A stretch of DNA of 64,000 nt. Origin: an uncultured Actinomycetes bacterium (GTDB taxonomy: Bacteria; Actinomycetota; Coriobacteriia; Coriobacteriales; Atopobiaceae). Below, one piece after another: positions 19,204 through 27,707 of this stretch (positions are counted from its first letter, which is position 1; each line of letters begins with the position of its first letter). The notes under the pieces were generated by a model. It did no database searches. It had not been told where the DNA came from and worked only from the letters and a program-made list of their open reading frames with translations. Where the stretch lies: the NCBI GenBank assembly GCA_900314645.1, contig OMWB01000017.1:1-64000 (forward strand), read 5' to 3'. A program made the translations under genes and the position numbers.

Positions 19204-19533
19204 GGACGACGGCGCCGCCTGCGCACGTAGCGCTGCGTTGGGCAAAAGTGCCAAATGCCCCCGTATGAGTTTGTGAATTCCAGCTGTTGTTGGCATGTCC
19301 CACGCATGGTTACCATAAGCCTGTGGGCGGCAGATACGACAAAAGGTAGAAAATCCAGACGTAAAGATACGCACTTTTGAGCATGCTTTGCTGAGCCTGC
19401 GGTCGGTATGCTTTATGTCAGATTCCCGTTTTACATGGGTTGATGGCAAATCGGGACGCCTGCTCATGTCCGATGATGGACAATGGTGGCACTGGGGAAA
19501 CTGGGCATACGCCCTGACCAAGAAGGAGCCAAG
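19204..19533 (+). other. 330-base non-coding leader before fhs
   Basis: No convincing gene is found here. A possible promoter pairs TTGTTG with TACCAT at 18-base spacing near 19286-19315. Short self-complementary segments occur in the second half (for example GTCC..GGAC within CATGTCCGATGATGGAC, and TCCCG..CGGGA). An open frame from 19415 is tryptophan-rich but runs through the fhs start without a stop and has no ribosome site, so it is probably chance. The leader could be structured, but no known riboswitch consensus was recognised. Confidence 0.4.
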
Positions 19534-21207
19534 ATGGCAGACTATAAGAGCGATATCGAGATCGCGCAGGAAGCCACGATGCTTCCCATCAGCGAGGTTG
19601 CGGCCAAGGCCGGCCTCTCCGAAGACCAGCTCGAGTACTACGGCCGCACCAAGGCCAAGGTTGACATCAACTCCATGAAGGATATGCCCTCCAAGGCAAA
19701 ACTTATCCTCGTTACGGCCATCAACCCGACGCCTGCAGGCGAGGGCAAGACCACGACCTCCGTCGGTCTGGCTGACGCCATGAACCTCACGGGTCGCAAG
19801 ACGATGCTCTGCCTGCGCGAGCCGTCCCTCGGCCCCGTGTTCGGCGTTAAGGGCGGTGCCGCGGGTGGCGGCTATGCTCAGGTCGTTCCCATGGAGGACA
19901 TCAACCTGCACTTCACCGGTGACTTCCATGCCATCGGCGCGGCCAACAACCTCATCGCGGCCATGCTCGACAACTCCATCAAGTGGGACAACAAGCTCAA
20001 CATCGACCCGCGCCGCGTCATTTGGCGCCGTTGCGTCGACATGAACGACCGCCAGCTTCGTAACGTGGTTGACGGTATGGGTGGCATCCCCGACGGCGTG
20101 CCCCGTCAGGACGGCTTCGACATCACCGTTGCCTCCGAGGTCATGGCCGCCTTCTGCCTGGCGAGCGACCTCGATGACCTGAAGGCCCGCCTTGGCCGCA
20201 TGGTGGTTGCCTACACCTACGACCGCAAGCCGGTCACCGTGCACGACCTCAACGCCGAGGGCGCCTGCACCGCGCTTTTGAAGGACGCCATCAAGCCCAA
20301 CCTGGTCCAGACGCTGGAGAACAATCCCGCGTTCGTCCACGGCGGCCCGTTTGCCAACATTGCCCACGGCTGCAACTCCGTCATGGCAACCACCACCGCC
20401 ATGAAGATGGCTGACTACGTGGTGACCGAGGCCGGCTTCGGTGCTGACCTGGGCGCCGAGAAGTTCCTCGACATCAAGTGCCGCGCCACGGGCCTCAAGC
20501 CCAGCGCCGTGGTGATCGTGGCCACCGTCCGCGCACTCAAGTACAACGGCGGCGTGCCCAAGACCGAGCTCACCAAGGAGAACCTCGAGGCGCTCGAGGC
20601 CGGCATGCCCAACCTGCTGCAGCACGTCTCCAACATCAAGGACGTCTATGGCCTGCCCTGCGTCGTGGCCATCAACGCCTTCCCGACCGACACCAAGGCC
20701 GAGCTCGACCTCGTCGAGGCAAAGTGCCATGAGCTGGGCGTGAACGTGGCGCTCTCCGAGGTGTGGGCAAAGGGCGGCGAGGGCGGCAAGGCCCTGGCCG
20801 ACGAGGTCGTGCGCCTGTGCGACGAGCCCAACGACTTCCGCTTCAGCTATGAGCTCGACATGTCCATCGAGGAGAAGCTCAACGCCATCGCGACCAAGGT
20901 CTACCACGCTGACGGCGTCGACCTGGTGGGTTCCGCACGCAACCAGCTGAAGCAGCTTGAAGAGCTGGGCTTTGGCGGCCTGCCCATCTGCATGGCCAAG
21001 ACGCAGTACTCCTTCACCGACGACCAGAACAAGCTTGGCGCGCCGCGCGGCTGGCGCCTCACCGTGCGCAACCTGAAGATCAGCGCCGGCGCCGGCTTCA
21101 TCGTGGCGCTCACGGGCGACATCATGACGATGCCCGGCCTGCCGCGCGTCCCGGCTGCGGAGAAGATCGACGTCACTGCCGACGGCAAGATCGTCGGACT
21201 GTTCTAG
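19534..21207 (+). CDS. fhs: Formate--tetrahydrofolate ligase
   Basis: This 557-residue enzyme joins formate and THF using ATP to give 10-formyl-THF. The P-loop is [11 protein letters not shown], and the family segments [28 protein letters not shown] and [18 protein letters not shown] are intact. Length matches the family (about 555-560). The ATG at 19534 has AAGGAG upstream. It heads a one-carbon cluster with fchA, folD, folE, a formate transporter and folC. A long inverted repeat at 21218 separates it from fchA, so each may have its own transcript end. Confidence 0.97.
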   Translation: MADYKSDIEIAQEATMLPISEVAAKAGLSEDQLEYYGRTKAKVDINSMKDMPSKAKLILVTAINPTPAGEGKTTTSVGLADAMNLTGRKTMLCLREPSLGPVFGVKGGAAGGGYAQVVPMEDINLHFTGDFHAIGAANNLIAAMLDNSIKWDNKLNIDPRRVIWRRCVDMNDRQLRNVVDGMGGIPDGVPRQDGFDITVASEVMAAFCLASDLDDLKARLGRMVVAYTYDRKPVTVHDLNAEGACTALLKDAIKPNLVQTLENNPAFVHGGPFANIAHGCNSVMATTTAMKMADYVVTEAGFGADLGAEKFLDIKCRATGLKPSAVVIVATVRALKYNGGVPKTELTKENLEALEAGMPNLLQHVSNIKDVYGLPCVVAINAFPTDTKAELDLVEAKCHELGVNVALSEVWAKGGEGGKALADEVVRLCDEPNDFRFSYELDMSIEEKLNAIATKVYHADGVDLVGSARNQLKQLEELGFGGLPICMAKTQYSFTDDQNKLGAPRGWRLTVRNLKISAGAGFIVALTGDIMTMPGLPRVPAAEKIDVTADGKIVGLF

Positions 21208-21217
21208 TCGCTCGGGC

Positions 21218-21313
21218 GGGCCCCAGGTCCCCCTGGGGCTCAGTCCTCGCCGCCTTCGGCGGCTGCGGCGGCGAGCTTCGCTCGCCGAATCGCCCCAGAG
21301 GGACCTGGGGCCC
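21218..21313. repeat. Core-bearing palindrome E (fhs/fchA spacer)
   Basis: Arms 21218-21239 and 21292-21313 pair with one mismatch over 22 bases. They enclose a 52-base core from TCAG (21240) to GAATC (21291) with an internal GC hairpin and a CTTCGCTCGCC segment. It starts 10 bases after the fhs stop. The same core ends are seen at 41042, 41518, 61310 and 63027. Confidence 0.75.
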
Positions 21314-21446
21314 CGTGCGGCTCCTCGCGGGCCGACGATCTTGTTGCGGCAGCGGGCGCCGCTCGTCCTTGACGGGACGCGCGGCGGGCCGGGACACGAT
21401 GGGGCCGGTGAGCTTGGAATCATTTTCGACTTGGAAGGTTGTCATT

Positions 21447-22070
21447 GTGGAGAGGCTTACGGACAAGAGTTGTGCTTCGTTTGCTGAGGTTTTGGCGGCT
21501 AAGGAATCTGTGCCTGGTGGGGGCGGGGCGGCGGCGCTTGTCGGTGCCCTTGGCGTCGCCCTTGGCTCCATGGTGGGCAACTTCACGACGGGCAAGAAGC
21601 GGTATGCCGACGTTGAGGATGACATCCAGCGCATGCTGGCAGATGGTGAGGCTATCCGTACACGGCTCATAGAGCTTGTGGAGGAGGACGCGGAGGCATT
21701 CTACCCACTCTCTCAGGCGTATGGGATTCCCAAAGAGGATCCGAGCCGAGCAGAGGTGCTTGAGGCTGCAACTAAGAACGCATGCGTTGCCCCGCTTGAG
21801 ATGATGCGGCAGATCGCGAAGGCCATCGAGCTTCTCGAGGAGATGGGGGAGAAGGGCTCCAAGATGCTTCTCTCTGACGTGGGCTGTGGTGCGTTGCTGT
21901 GCCGTGCGGCGCTGGAAGCGGCAAGCCTCAATGTGTTTGTCAACACCAAGACCCTGAACGAGCGCACCCTTGCCTACGCAATGGAAGCGGAGTGCGACGC
22001 GCTCCTGGCCGTTTACGGCCCTCGTGCCGAGGCCTGCGCCGCGAAGGTCATGGCCCACATCCGCAAGTAA
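21447..22070 (+). CDS. fchA: Methenyl-THF cyclohydrolase / cyclodeaminase family
   Basis: This 207-residue protein belongs to the formiminotransferase-cyclodeaminase family (FchA). The typical glycine-rich N-terminal motif SVPGGGGAAALVGALG is present and the rest is helical. In acetogens and purinolytic clostridia FchA opens 5,10-methenyl-THF to 10-formyl-THF. Here it sits between fhs and folD, and the FolD encoded next lacks the cyclohydrolase lysine, so FchA is likely to supply that step. The GTG at 21447 with GGAAGG upstream gives the usual family N-terminus; an ATG at 21399 would add 16 unrelated residues. Confidence 0.88.
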   Translation: MERLTDKSCASFAEVLAAKESVPGGGGAAALVGALGVALGSMVGNFTTGKKRYADVEDDIQRMLADGEAIRTRLIELVEEDAEAFYPLSQAYGIPKEDPSRAEVLEAATKNACVAPLEMMRQIAKAIELLEEMGEKGSKMLLSDVGCGALLCRAALEAASLNVFVNTKTLNERTLAYAMEAECDALLAVYGPRAEACAAKVMAHIRK

Positions 22071-22076
22071 ACCCGT

Positions 22077-22135
22077 ACAAATGGGACAGGCACCGTAGTT
22101 CGGAAACTTGGACTACGGTGCCTGTCCCCTTTGTT
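22077..22135. terminator. Inverted repeat between fchA and folD
   Basis: Left arm 22077-22101 and right arm 22111-22135 pair at 23 of 25 bases and carry GGGACAGGCACCGTAGT and its complement. The left arm sequence recurs, without a partner, at 56961-56985. Confidence 0.7.
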
Positions 22136-22161
22136 CGGATGAGGTTTGGAGGGAAGAGGAC

Positions 22162-23019
22162 ATGGCAAAGCTGCTTTTGGGGCTGCCCGTGGCGGACGCG
22201 CTGACGGAAGCGCTGTCGCAGAGGGTTGAGGAACTGGCAAGGCGGGGAGTGACCCCGACGCTGGCCATCGTGCGCGTCGGCGAGCGCGACGACGACCTGT
22301 CCTACGAGCGTGGCGCGCTCAAGCGTTGCGCGAAGGTGGGCATCGCGGTGCGTCAGTTTGTCCTTCCGGCAGACTGCTCCCAGGAAGAGCTCATGGCCGT
22401 CATCGACGAGGTCAACACCGACGCCGCCATCAATGGCTGCCTCATGTTCCGGCCGCTGCCCAAGACCCTGGACGAGGCCGCGGCCTGCGCGGCGCTCGAC
22501 CCAGCCAAGGACGTTGACTGCATCACCGAGGGCTCACTCTATGGCGTCTTTGCCAACCGTCCCATCGGCTTTGCTCCCTGCACGGCCGAGGCCTGCATCG
22601 AGGTGCTTGACCACTATGGTTACGACCTTACGGGTGCTCGCGTCACTGTGGTGGGTCGCAGTCTCGTCATCGGCAAGCCGGTGAGCATGATGCTCCAGGC
22701 ACGAAACGCCACCGTCACGATGTGCCACACCCGCACGCGCGACCTCGCAGCCGAGTGTCGCGACGCCGAGATTCTGGTGGTGGCCGCGGGACATATCGGG
22801 ACCGTTGGCGCGGATGCCGTGGCTCCTGGCCAGGTGGTCATCGACGTGGGAATCAACTGGGACGAGGCCGCTGGCAAGCTCTGTGGCGACGTCGCCTTTG
22901 ACGAGGTCGAGCCGCAGGTTGCGGCCATCACGCCGGTCCCACGTGGCGTGGGCTCGGTCACCACGGCCGTGCTCGCTAAGCACGTGATCATGGCCGCAGA
23001 GCGCCAAAACCAGGCATAG
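22162..23019 (+). CDS. folD: Methylene-THF dehydrogenase (FolD type), probably monofunctional
   Basis: This 285-residue protein has the FolD fold with the NAD(P) motif VVGRSLVIGKPVSMML and the C-terminal TPVPRGVGSVTTAVL. It would oxidise 5,10-methylene-THF to methenyl-THF. The active-site segment reads DDDLSYERGALKRC: Tyr48 is kept, but the position four residues later, normally the catalytic lysine of the cyclohydrolase step, is Ala52. This matches a subfamily that occurs with separate cyclohydrolases, and fchA is directly upstream. The ATG at 22162 has GGGAAGAGG upstream. The alignment to E. coli FolD around this site needs no gap. Confidence 0.92.
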   Translation: MAKLLLGLPVADALTEALSQRVEELARRGVTPTLAIVRVGERDDDLSYERGALKRCAKVGIAVRQFVLPADCSQEELMAVIDEVNTDAAINGCLMFRPLPKTLDEAAACAALDPAKDVDCITEGSLYGVFANRPIGFAPCTAEACIEVLDHYGYDLTGARVTVVGRSLVIGKPVSMMLQARNATVTMCHTRTRDLAAECRDAEILVVAAGHIGTVGADAVAPGQVVIDVGINWDEAAGKLCGDVAFDEVEPQVAAITPVPRGVGSVTTAVLAKHVIMAAERQNQA

Positions 23020-23077
23020 GGTATGATACGTGCCGCGGGCGGAAGCTCGCGGTCGTTCTTTTGGGGGAGGAAACGAG

Positions 23078-23695
23078 ATGTGCGACGAGTGCACCAACGG
23101 CAAGCACGTCGTGAACAGCCAAGGCTACGCGTCCATTGACAAGCCGCGCATCGAGGCGGCCGTTCGCGAGTTTCTGGCCGCGATCGGCGAGGACCCGGAC
23201 CGCGAGGGCCTGCTGGGCACGCCTGACCGCGTCGCCCGTGCCTGCGAGGAGATCTTCGGCGGCATGCAGGAGGATCCCAGCCTGCACCTGCTGAGGCAGT
23301 TCCATGAGCCGGGCAACGAGAACATGGTCATCGTGCGCGACATCCCCTTCAACTCGATGTGCGAGCACCACCTGCTGCCCTTCACGGGCAAGGCGCACAT
23401 CTGCTACCTGCCGCGCGACGGCCGCATCACGGGCCTCTCCAAGCTTGCGCGCTGTGTGACGGGATACGCGCACCGCCCGCAGCTGCAGGAGCGGCTGACC
23501 CAGCAGATCGCGGACGCGCTCGAAGAGCGCCTCAGCCCGCGTGGTGTGCTCGTGGTGCTCCAGGCCGAGCACTCGTGCATGAGCATGCGCGGTATCAAGA
23601 GCGTGGGGTCGTCCACCGTGACTTCTGCGGTGCGCGGTTGGTTCAAGGAGGACCTCAAAGCGCGCGAAGAGGCGCTTCGTCTCATCGGGCTATAA
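23078..23695 (+). CDS. folE: GTP cyclohydrolase I
   Basis: This 205-residue enzyme makes dihydroneopterin triphosphate from GTP, the first step of folate synthesis. Zinc ligands are visible in MCEHHLLPF (Cys and His) and EHSCMSMRG (Cys). [14 protein letters not shown] is the conserved C-terminal motif. The N-terminus has an extra [10 protein letters not shown] segment with two cysteines. The ATG at 23078 has GGGGGAGG upstream and a possible -10 TATGAT lies at 23022-23027, so it may have its own promoter. A hairpin terminator follows. Confidence 0.96.
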   Translation: MCDECTNGKHVVNSQGYASIDKPRIEAAVREFLAAIGEDPDREGLLGTPDRVARACEEIFGGMQEDPSLHLLRQFHEPGNENMVIVRDIPFNSMCEHHLLPFTGKAHICYLPRDGRITGLSKLARCVTGYAHRPQLQERLTQQIADALEERLSPRGVLVVLQAEHSCMSMRGIKSVGSSTVTSAVRGWFKEDLKAREEALRLIGL

Positions 23696-23706
23696 GGAAG
23701 TTGCCT

Positions 23707-23758
23707 GCAAAGGGCGCTCTCCCTCGTATGATGGATGCGAGGGAGAGCGCCCTTTTGC
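23707..23758. terminator. Hairpin terminator after folE
   Basis: GCAAAGGGCGCTCTCCCTCG at 23707-23726 pairs with the segment ending at 23758, with one extra T. A TTTT lies within the descending arm. Confidence 0.75.
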
Positions 23759-23787
23759 ATGCGTAAGCGATAAGAGAGGGATTGACG

Positions 23788-24594
23788 ATGGCTGATCAGG
23801 ACTTCCCGACGGTTGACGCGCTTGCGCCGGCCCAGATCTTTCAAAAGGCGGTTACTGTTGGCAAGGCAAAGGCCTCCATGCCTACGGGGCGTGCCTTCGT
23901 GCTTGCGGTGGTGGCCGGCTTCTACATTGGTATGGGCGGCATGTTCATGCTGCTCGTCAAGTCTGATGTCCAGCTTCCCTTTGCGGCGTCTGCGCTTTTG
24001 GGAGGCCTAACGTTCGGCCTCGGCCTCTTCTCGGTTATCGTGGCCGGCGCAGAGCTCTTCACGGGGAACAACCTCATGCTGATCGGCACGACCCAGGGTG
24101 CCTATGGGCCAGGCGAGCTCCTGCGCAGCTGGGCTGTGGTCTATGCAGGCAACTTTGTGGGCTCGCTCCTCTTGGCGGTCATTCTCAAGCTGGCAAACTT
24201 TGCCGGCATGAACGGTGGAGCCGTGGGTGAGGCCGCGGTTAACGTGGCTATTGCCAAGTGCTCGCTCGGCCTCGTGCCCATGTTCTTCCGTGCCGTGATG
24301 TGCAACGTGCTGGTCTGCCTTGCCGTGTGGATGGGCTTCGCCGGCAAGTCGGTGACAGACAAGCTTCCGGCCGCGCTGCTCCCCGTCATGGCGTTTGTTG
24401 CCGGCGGGTTTGAGCACTGCGTTGCCAACATGTTCTTCCTGCCGTACGGCCTCATGGTCTCGGGTGGGGTGGAGGCCATCACCATCGGCGCGATCTGCGT
24501 GAACCTTGTGGTGGTAACCCTTGGTAACATAGTGGGCGGCGCGCTCCTGTTTGCGGGCGCCTACGTTCTGGCCTTCGGAAGGAAGGACGCATAA
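23788..24594 (+). CDS. Formate/nitrite transporter family channel
   Basis: This 268-residue protein has six membrane helices and the FNT motifs GAELFTGNNL (omega loop region) and FEHCVANMFF with the central-pore histidine. FocA-type channels move formate across the inner membrane. The setting between folate genes and close to fhs supports formate rather than nitrite as the ion, which is inference. The ATG at 23788 has GAGAGGG 7 bases upstream; an in-frame TTG at 23782 is too close to that site. Its stop overlaps the start of folC (TAATG), so the two are coupled. Confidence 0.93.
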   Translation: MADQDFPTVDALAPAQIFQKAVTVGKAKASMPTGRAFVLAVVAGFYIGMGGMFMLLVKSDVQLPFAASALLGGLTFGLGLFSVIVAGAELFTGNNLMLIGTTQGAYGPGELLRSWAVVYAGNFVGSLLLAVILKLANFAGMNGGAVGEAAVNVAIAKCSLGLVPMFFRAVMCNVLVCLAVWMGFAGKSVTDKLPAALLPVMAFVAGGFEHCVANMFFLPYGLMVSGGVEAITIGAICVNLVVVTLGNIVGGALLFAGAYVLAFGRKDA

Positions 24595-26006
24595 TGGCAT
24601 ACGCGATACCGTTTGACATTCCTGCCTGGACCTACGACGAGGCACTGCATCGCCTGCATGAGGCGCTCCGCTTTGGCATCTGCCCCATGCTGGAGACGGT
24701 GGAGGACATGCTCACGGAGCTGGGCGACCCTGACCTCTGCTTTGAGTCGCTGCAGATAGCGGGCACCAACGGCAAGACGTCCACCTCGCGCTACACGGCA
24801 GCCATCCTGCGTGCCGAGGGGTATCGCACGGCGCTGTATACCAGCCCCGAGCTCGTGAGCTACACCGAGCGCATGGAGGTCGACGGCGCACCCGTGAGCG
24901 AGGAAGCTTTTGCGCGGGGAATCGCCGCGGCGGCCGTCGCGGGCGAGCGCGTCAACGCTCGTCGCTCGGCAGCGGGGGAGCGCCCCTACGACATCACAGA
25001 GTTTGATCTGCTCACCGTTGCGGCGTGCGTGGTCTATGCCGAGGCTGCGGTGGACGTCGCCGTGCTGGAGTGCGGCATGGGTGGCCGCTGGGACGCCACG
25101 AGCGCCGTGAAGTCCATCCGTACCGTGGCCATCACGGGCATCGGGCTCGACCACATGCACGTCTTGGGCGATACCCTTGAGGCCATCGCGGGGGAGAAGG
25201 CCGCCATCATCAAGCCGGGACGCCCCTGTGTGCTCGGTGTGGGAACCGCTACGCCTGACAGCGTGGAGGACGTCTTCCTCGACCAGTGCGAGGCGGTGGG
25301 AACCAAGCCTGTGTTGCTTCGCCCCGTCAATCTTGCCGACGCCAAGGGCGAGATGCACCCCGGCGTCCCGCGCGGTCACGTCGACCTGCCCCACGCCAAC
25401 TATGTGGTGACCAAGCACCCGTCGCTTCTGGGGACGGCCCTCGAGCTAACGGTAACCACGCCGCGGGCAACCTATTCGGAGCTTCACGCCATCAAGCCCA
25501 CCTACCAGGCGGCTAACATTGCCTGTGCCGTTGCCCTCGCCGAGGCGCATCTCGACCGAGTGCTCGACCTCATGCAGCTGTACGACGCGGTGGTGAAGTG
25601 CCCCACGCCGGGTCGCTTTGACGTCGTGCGGGCCAGGCCCACCATCATCATCGATGCCTGCCATAACCCGCAGTCGGTGGACACGTTCCTTACCGCTGTC
25701 CGCGAACTCGAACCCAATCCGGCAAACCGTCCAGCCCTGCTTTGTGCTGCGTTGGCCGATAAGGATTGTGCCGGGATGGTGGCTCTGCTTGCGCACGAGT
25801 TCCCGTACGTGTACGTGACGCAGACCTCGTCTGCCCGCGCGCTGCCGGCGCAGGAGCTGGCCGAGCTCTTCCGCGAGCAAGGCGCTGACGTGCGCGGGGT
25901 TTACCCCACGGTGGACGATGCAGTGTCCGAGCTTGTGGAGATTTCATATATCGCATGCGGCTCGATCACCCTCGCAGGGGAGGTTGCGGGCATCCTGAGA
26001 CCCTAA
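24594..26006 (+). CDS. folC: Folylpolyglutamate synthase / dihydrofolate synthase
   Basis: This 470-residue Mur-ligase-type enzyme adds glutamate to folates. The ATP loop is AGTNGKTSTSRY near residues 59-70; LEFGICP-like SLRFG context (HEALRFGICPML) and the family segment LECGMGGRWDATSAV follow. The C-terminal domain has DACHNPQSVDTF. The ATG overlaps the stop of the formate channel gene. It lengthens the folates used by Fhs, FolD and ThyA and is the last gene of the island. Confidence 0.95.
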   Translation: MAYAIPFDIPAWTYDEALHRLHEALRFGICPMLETVEDMLTELGDPDLCFESLQIAGTNGKTSTSRYTAAILRAEGYRTALYTSPELVSYTERMEVDGAPVSEEAFARGIAAAAVAGERVNARRSAAGERPYDITEFDLLTVAACVVYAEAAVDVAVLECGMGGRWDATSAVKSIRTVAITGIGLDHMHVLGDTLEAIAGEKAAIIKPGRPCVLGVGTATPDSVEDVFLDQCEAVGTKPVLLRPVNLADAKGEMHPGVPRGHVDLPHANYVVTKHPSLLGTALELTVTTPRATYSELHAIKPTYQAANIACAVALAEAHLDRVLDLMQLYDAVVKCPTPGRFDVVRARPTIIIDACHNPQSVDTFLTAVRELEPNPANRPALLCAALADKDCAGMVALLAHEFPYVYVTQTSSARALPAQELAELFREQGADVRGVYPTVDDAVSELVEISYIACGSITLAGEVAGILRP

Positions 26007-26047
26007 ACCCTCAAGTTTGCGTTGAAAGTTTGTATTCTTGGGAGGGC

Positions 26048-26076
26048 ATGAAACACGGCGCTTGAAGCCCTATAAT
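26048..26076 (+). promoter_or_regulatory. Promoter of the lysozyme gene
   Basis: ATGAAA at 26048-26053 and a consensus TATAAT at 26071-26076 are spaced by 17 bases. A small hairpin CCTCGCA/TGCGAGG at 26090-26106 would be in the 5' leader. Confidence 0.55.
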
Positions 26077-26125
26077 GGTTCAGCGTATACCTCGCATTAT
26101 GCGAGGCAGACGAGAGGCTGTGTTT

Positions 26126-26983
26126 ATGAAGGAATCAAAAAGCCGCCTCTTCCTCTGCATCCTAGCGCTCGCGACGGTTCTTAACATCGCGCTAGTGATG
26201 GCCCCGGGCATTGCCTTGGGTGAGGGAGACGGTGACTCGGATGACATCGTGCTCGAGGACTCGCAGTCCGACGGCGCCCTTGCTGAGGGCGAGTCGGAGG
26301 GCGAGTCATTTGCTGAGCCCGAGTACATCTCCTTCCCGACGCGTGACGACGCTCAGTCCCCGTATTTTGATGCGTGGAACGACGCGGCCGAGGGCGACTG
26401 GCTGGTTGGCGTGGACGTCAGCGAGTGGAACGGCTCGATCGACTGGGAGACCCTCTCTGACTATGTTGACTTCGCCATCCTGCGTGTTGGCGGCTCATAT
26501 GAGTGGTCTTCTGAGTGCTACGGCGACGAGCAGTTCGCGCACAACGCAAGCGAGTGCGAGCGCTTGGGCATTCCGTATGGCGTCTATTTCTACTCAACCG
26601 CGGTGGACGCATGGGATGCGGCCATCGAGGCTGAGTTTGTTGCCGACCAGCTGCAGGGCTTCAGCCCGTCGCTGCCAGTCTTCCTTGACCTTGAGTGGGT
26701 CGAGCTCAGTGAGCCTGAGTCTGCCGGCATCCTGACTGAGGTCGCGCGTACGTTCTGCGGACGCATGAGCGCCGCAGGCCGTCTGCCCGGCGTCTATTCC
26801 AGCGCCAGCTGGTGGGAGTACCTGCTGACTGACCCGTGCTTTGATCAGTGGGCCAAGTGGGTTGCCCAGTATGACGGGTATTGCGACGTTGACTGCAACT
26901 GCTGGCAGTATGACCAGCATGGTGAGATGCCGGGATTTGATTGGCCCGTCGATCTGAACGTCTGGTTCCCGCACGCCGCATAA
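26126..26983 (+). CDS. Secreted GH25 lysozyme-like muramidase
   Basis: This 285-residue protein has a signal peptide (about residues 1-30), a very acidic linker and a glycoside hydrolase family 25 domain. Family motifs are GVDVSEWNGSIDW, FAILRVGG, YGVYFYS and VFLDLEWVEL (acid pair DxE). CWQYDQHGEMPGF is the typical late tryptophan motif. It probably cuts its own peptidoglycan during growth. The ATG at 26126 has GAGAGG upstream and the signal sequence begins there. Confidence 0.92.
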   Translation: MKESKSRLFLCILALATVLNIALVMAPGIALGEGDGDSDDIVLEDSQSDGALAEGESEGESFAEPEYISFPTRDDAQSPYFDAWNDAAEGDWLVGVDVSEWNGSIDWETLSDYVDFAILRVGGSYEWSSECYGDEQFAHNASECERLGIPYGVYFYSTAVDAWDAAIEAEFVADQLQGFSPSLPVFLDLEWVELSEPESAGILTEVARTFCGRMSAAGRLPGVYSSASWWEYLLTDPCFDQWAKWVAQYDGYCDVDCNCWQYDQHGEMPGFDWPVDLNVWFPHAA

Positions 26984-27038
26984 TCACGAATTCCGCTGTG
27001 TGATATATCCGTCGAGTCGCCGTGTTGCGGGTGTGCTC

Positions 27039-27047
27039 TGCTACAAT
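27039..27047 (+). promoter_or_regulatory. Extended -10 promoter of the zinc-ribbon gene
   Basis: TGCTACAAT combines a TG extension with a hexamer matching 5 of 6 bases of TATAAT, about 75 bases before the gene. Confidence 0.4.
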
Positions 27048-27122
27048 CTTTGAATGTATGATTTGCGCTCGCGCGCTTTGGATGTCTCAATCCGTTCAGC
27101 CGGTTGCGAAGGAGACTGAACT

Positions 27123-27554
27123 ATGGAAGAACTGCTTGACCAACTTATCACCCCTGAGGTCCGCATGGTGCTTTACCTGATGGTGGCCTGCATGGTGATG
27201 CTGTACATCCTCTCCATCGTGTATGTCATTCGCGACGCGCAGCGTCGTGGTGCCGAGCCTTGGTGGCTCTGGGCCGTCATCTCGGTGATCCCCATCGTGG
27301 GCCTGCTCGCCTACGTCATCCTGCGTCCCAGCTCGTATCTGGTTGACCGCGAGGAGCAGGACCTGGACATCGCCCTGCGCGAGCACCAGCTGTCCCACTA
27401 CGGCATCTGCCCCAAATGCGGTGCCCCCATCGACCGCGACTTCATCGTGTGCCCCATCTGCAACACGCAGGTGCGCAACGTCTGCCCCACGTGCCACCGT
27501 CCGCTGAACGCAGACTGGAAGGTGTGCCCGTATTGCCGCACGCGCATCCAGTAG
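27123..27554 (+). CDS. Small membrane protein with double zinc ribbon
   Basis: This 143-residue protein starts with two membrane helices separated by YVIRDAQRRGAEPWWLW, an arrangement like the PLD-nuclease N-terminal membrane module. The C-terminal part has four CxxC pairs (CPKC, CPIC, CPTC, CPYC), i.e. two zinc ribbons facing the cytoplasm. Its role is unknown; such modules are often adaptors in the membrane. The start has AAGGAGA upstream. A classic terminator follows. Confidence 0.8.
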   Translation: MEELLDQLITPEVRMVLYLMVACMVMLYILSIVYVIRDAQRRGAEPWWLWAVISVIPIVGLLAYVILRPSSYLVDREEQDLDIALREHQLSHYGICPKCGAPIDRDFIVCPICNTQVRNVCPTCHRPLNADWKVCPYCRTRIQ

Positions 27555-27573
27555 CGCACGCACAGACTTCCTG

Positions 27574-27601
27574 AAAGACGCCCCTCGGGGCGTCTTTTTT
27601 T
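27574..27601 (+). terminator. Rho-independent terminator
   Basis: AAAGACGCCCC and GGGGCGTCTTT pair with a 2-base centre and end in a long T run. Confidence 0.9.
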
Positions 27602-27707
27602 GGCACCCAGGATGTCAACATTCGCATCTTTTTTATGCGCGCAACAATCCATGAGCAGGTATCTGCCATAATCGTCCGTGCACCATACACCAATCGAGGA
27701 GAGACCC

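Noticed and set aside
19415..19533. Tryptophan-rich leader peptide before fhs
   Set aside because: The frame has no stop before fhs, no ribosome site, and there is no known link of fhs to tryptophan.
18694..21423. Very long antisense open frame (909 codons) opposite fhs
   Set aside because: It mirrors a high-GC coding strand, has no homology or ribosome site, and runs through the acylphosphatase and leader as well.
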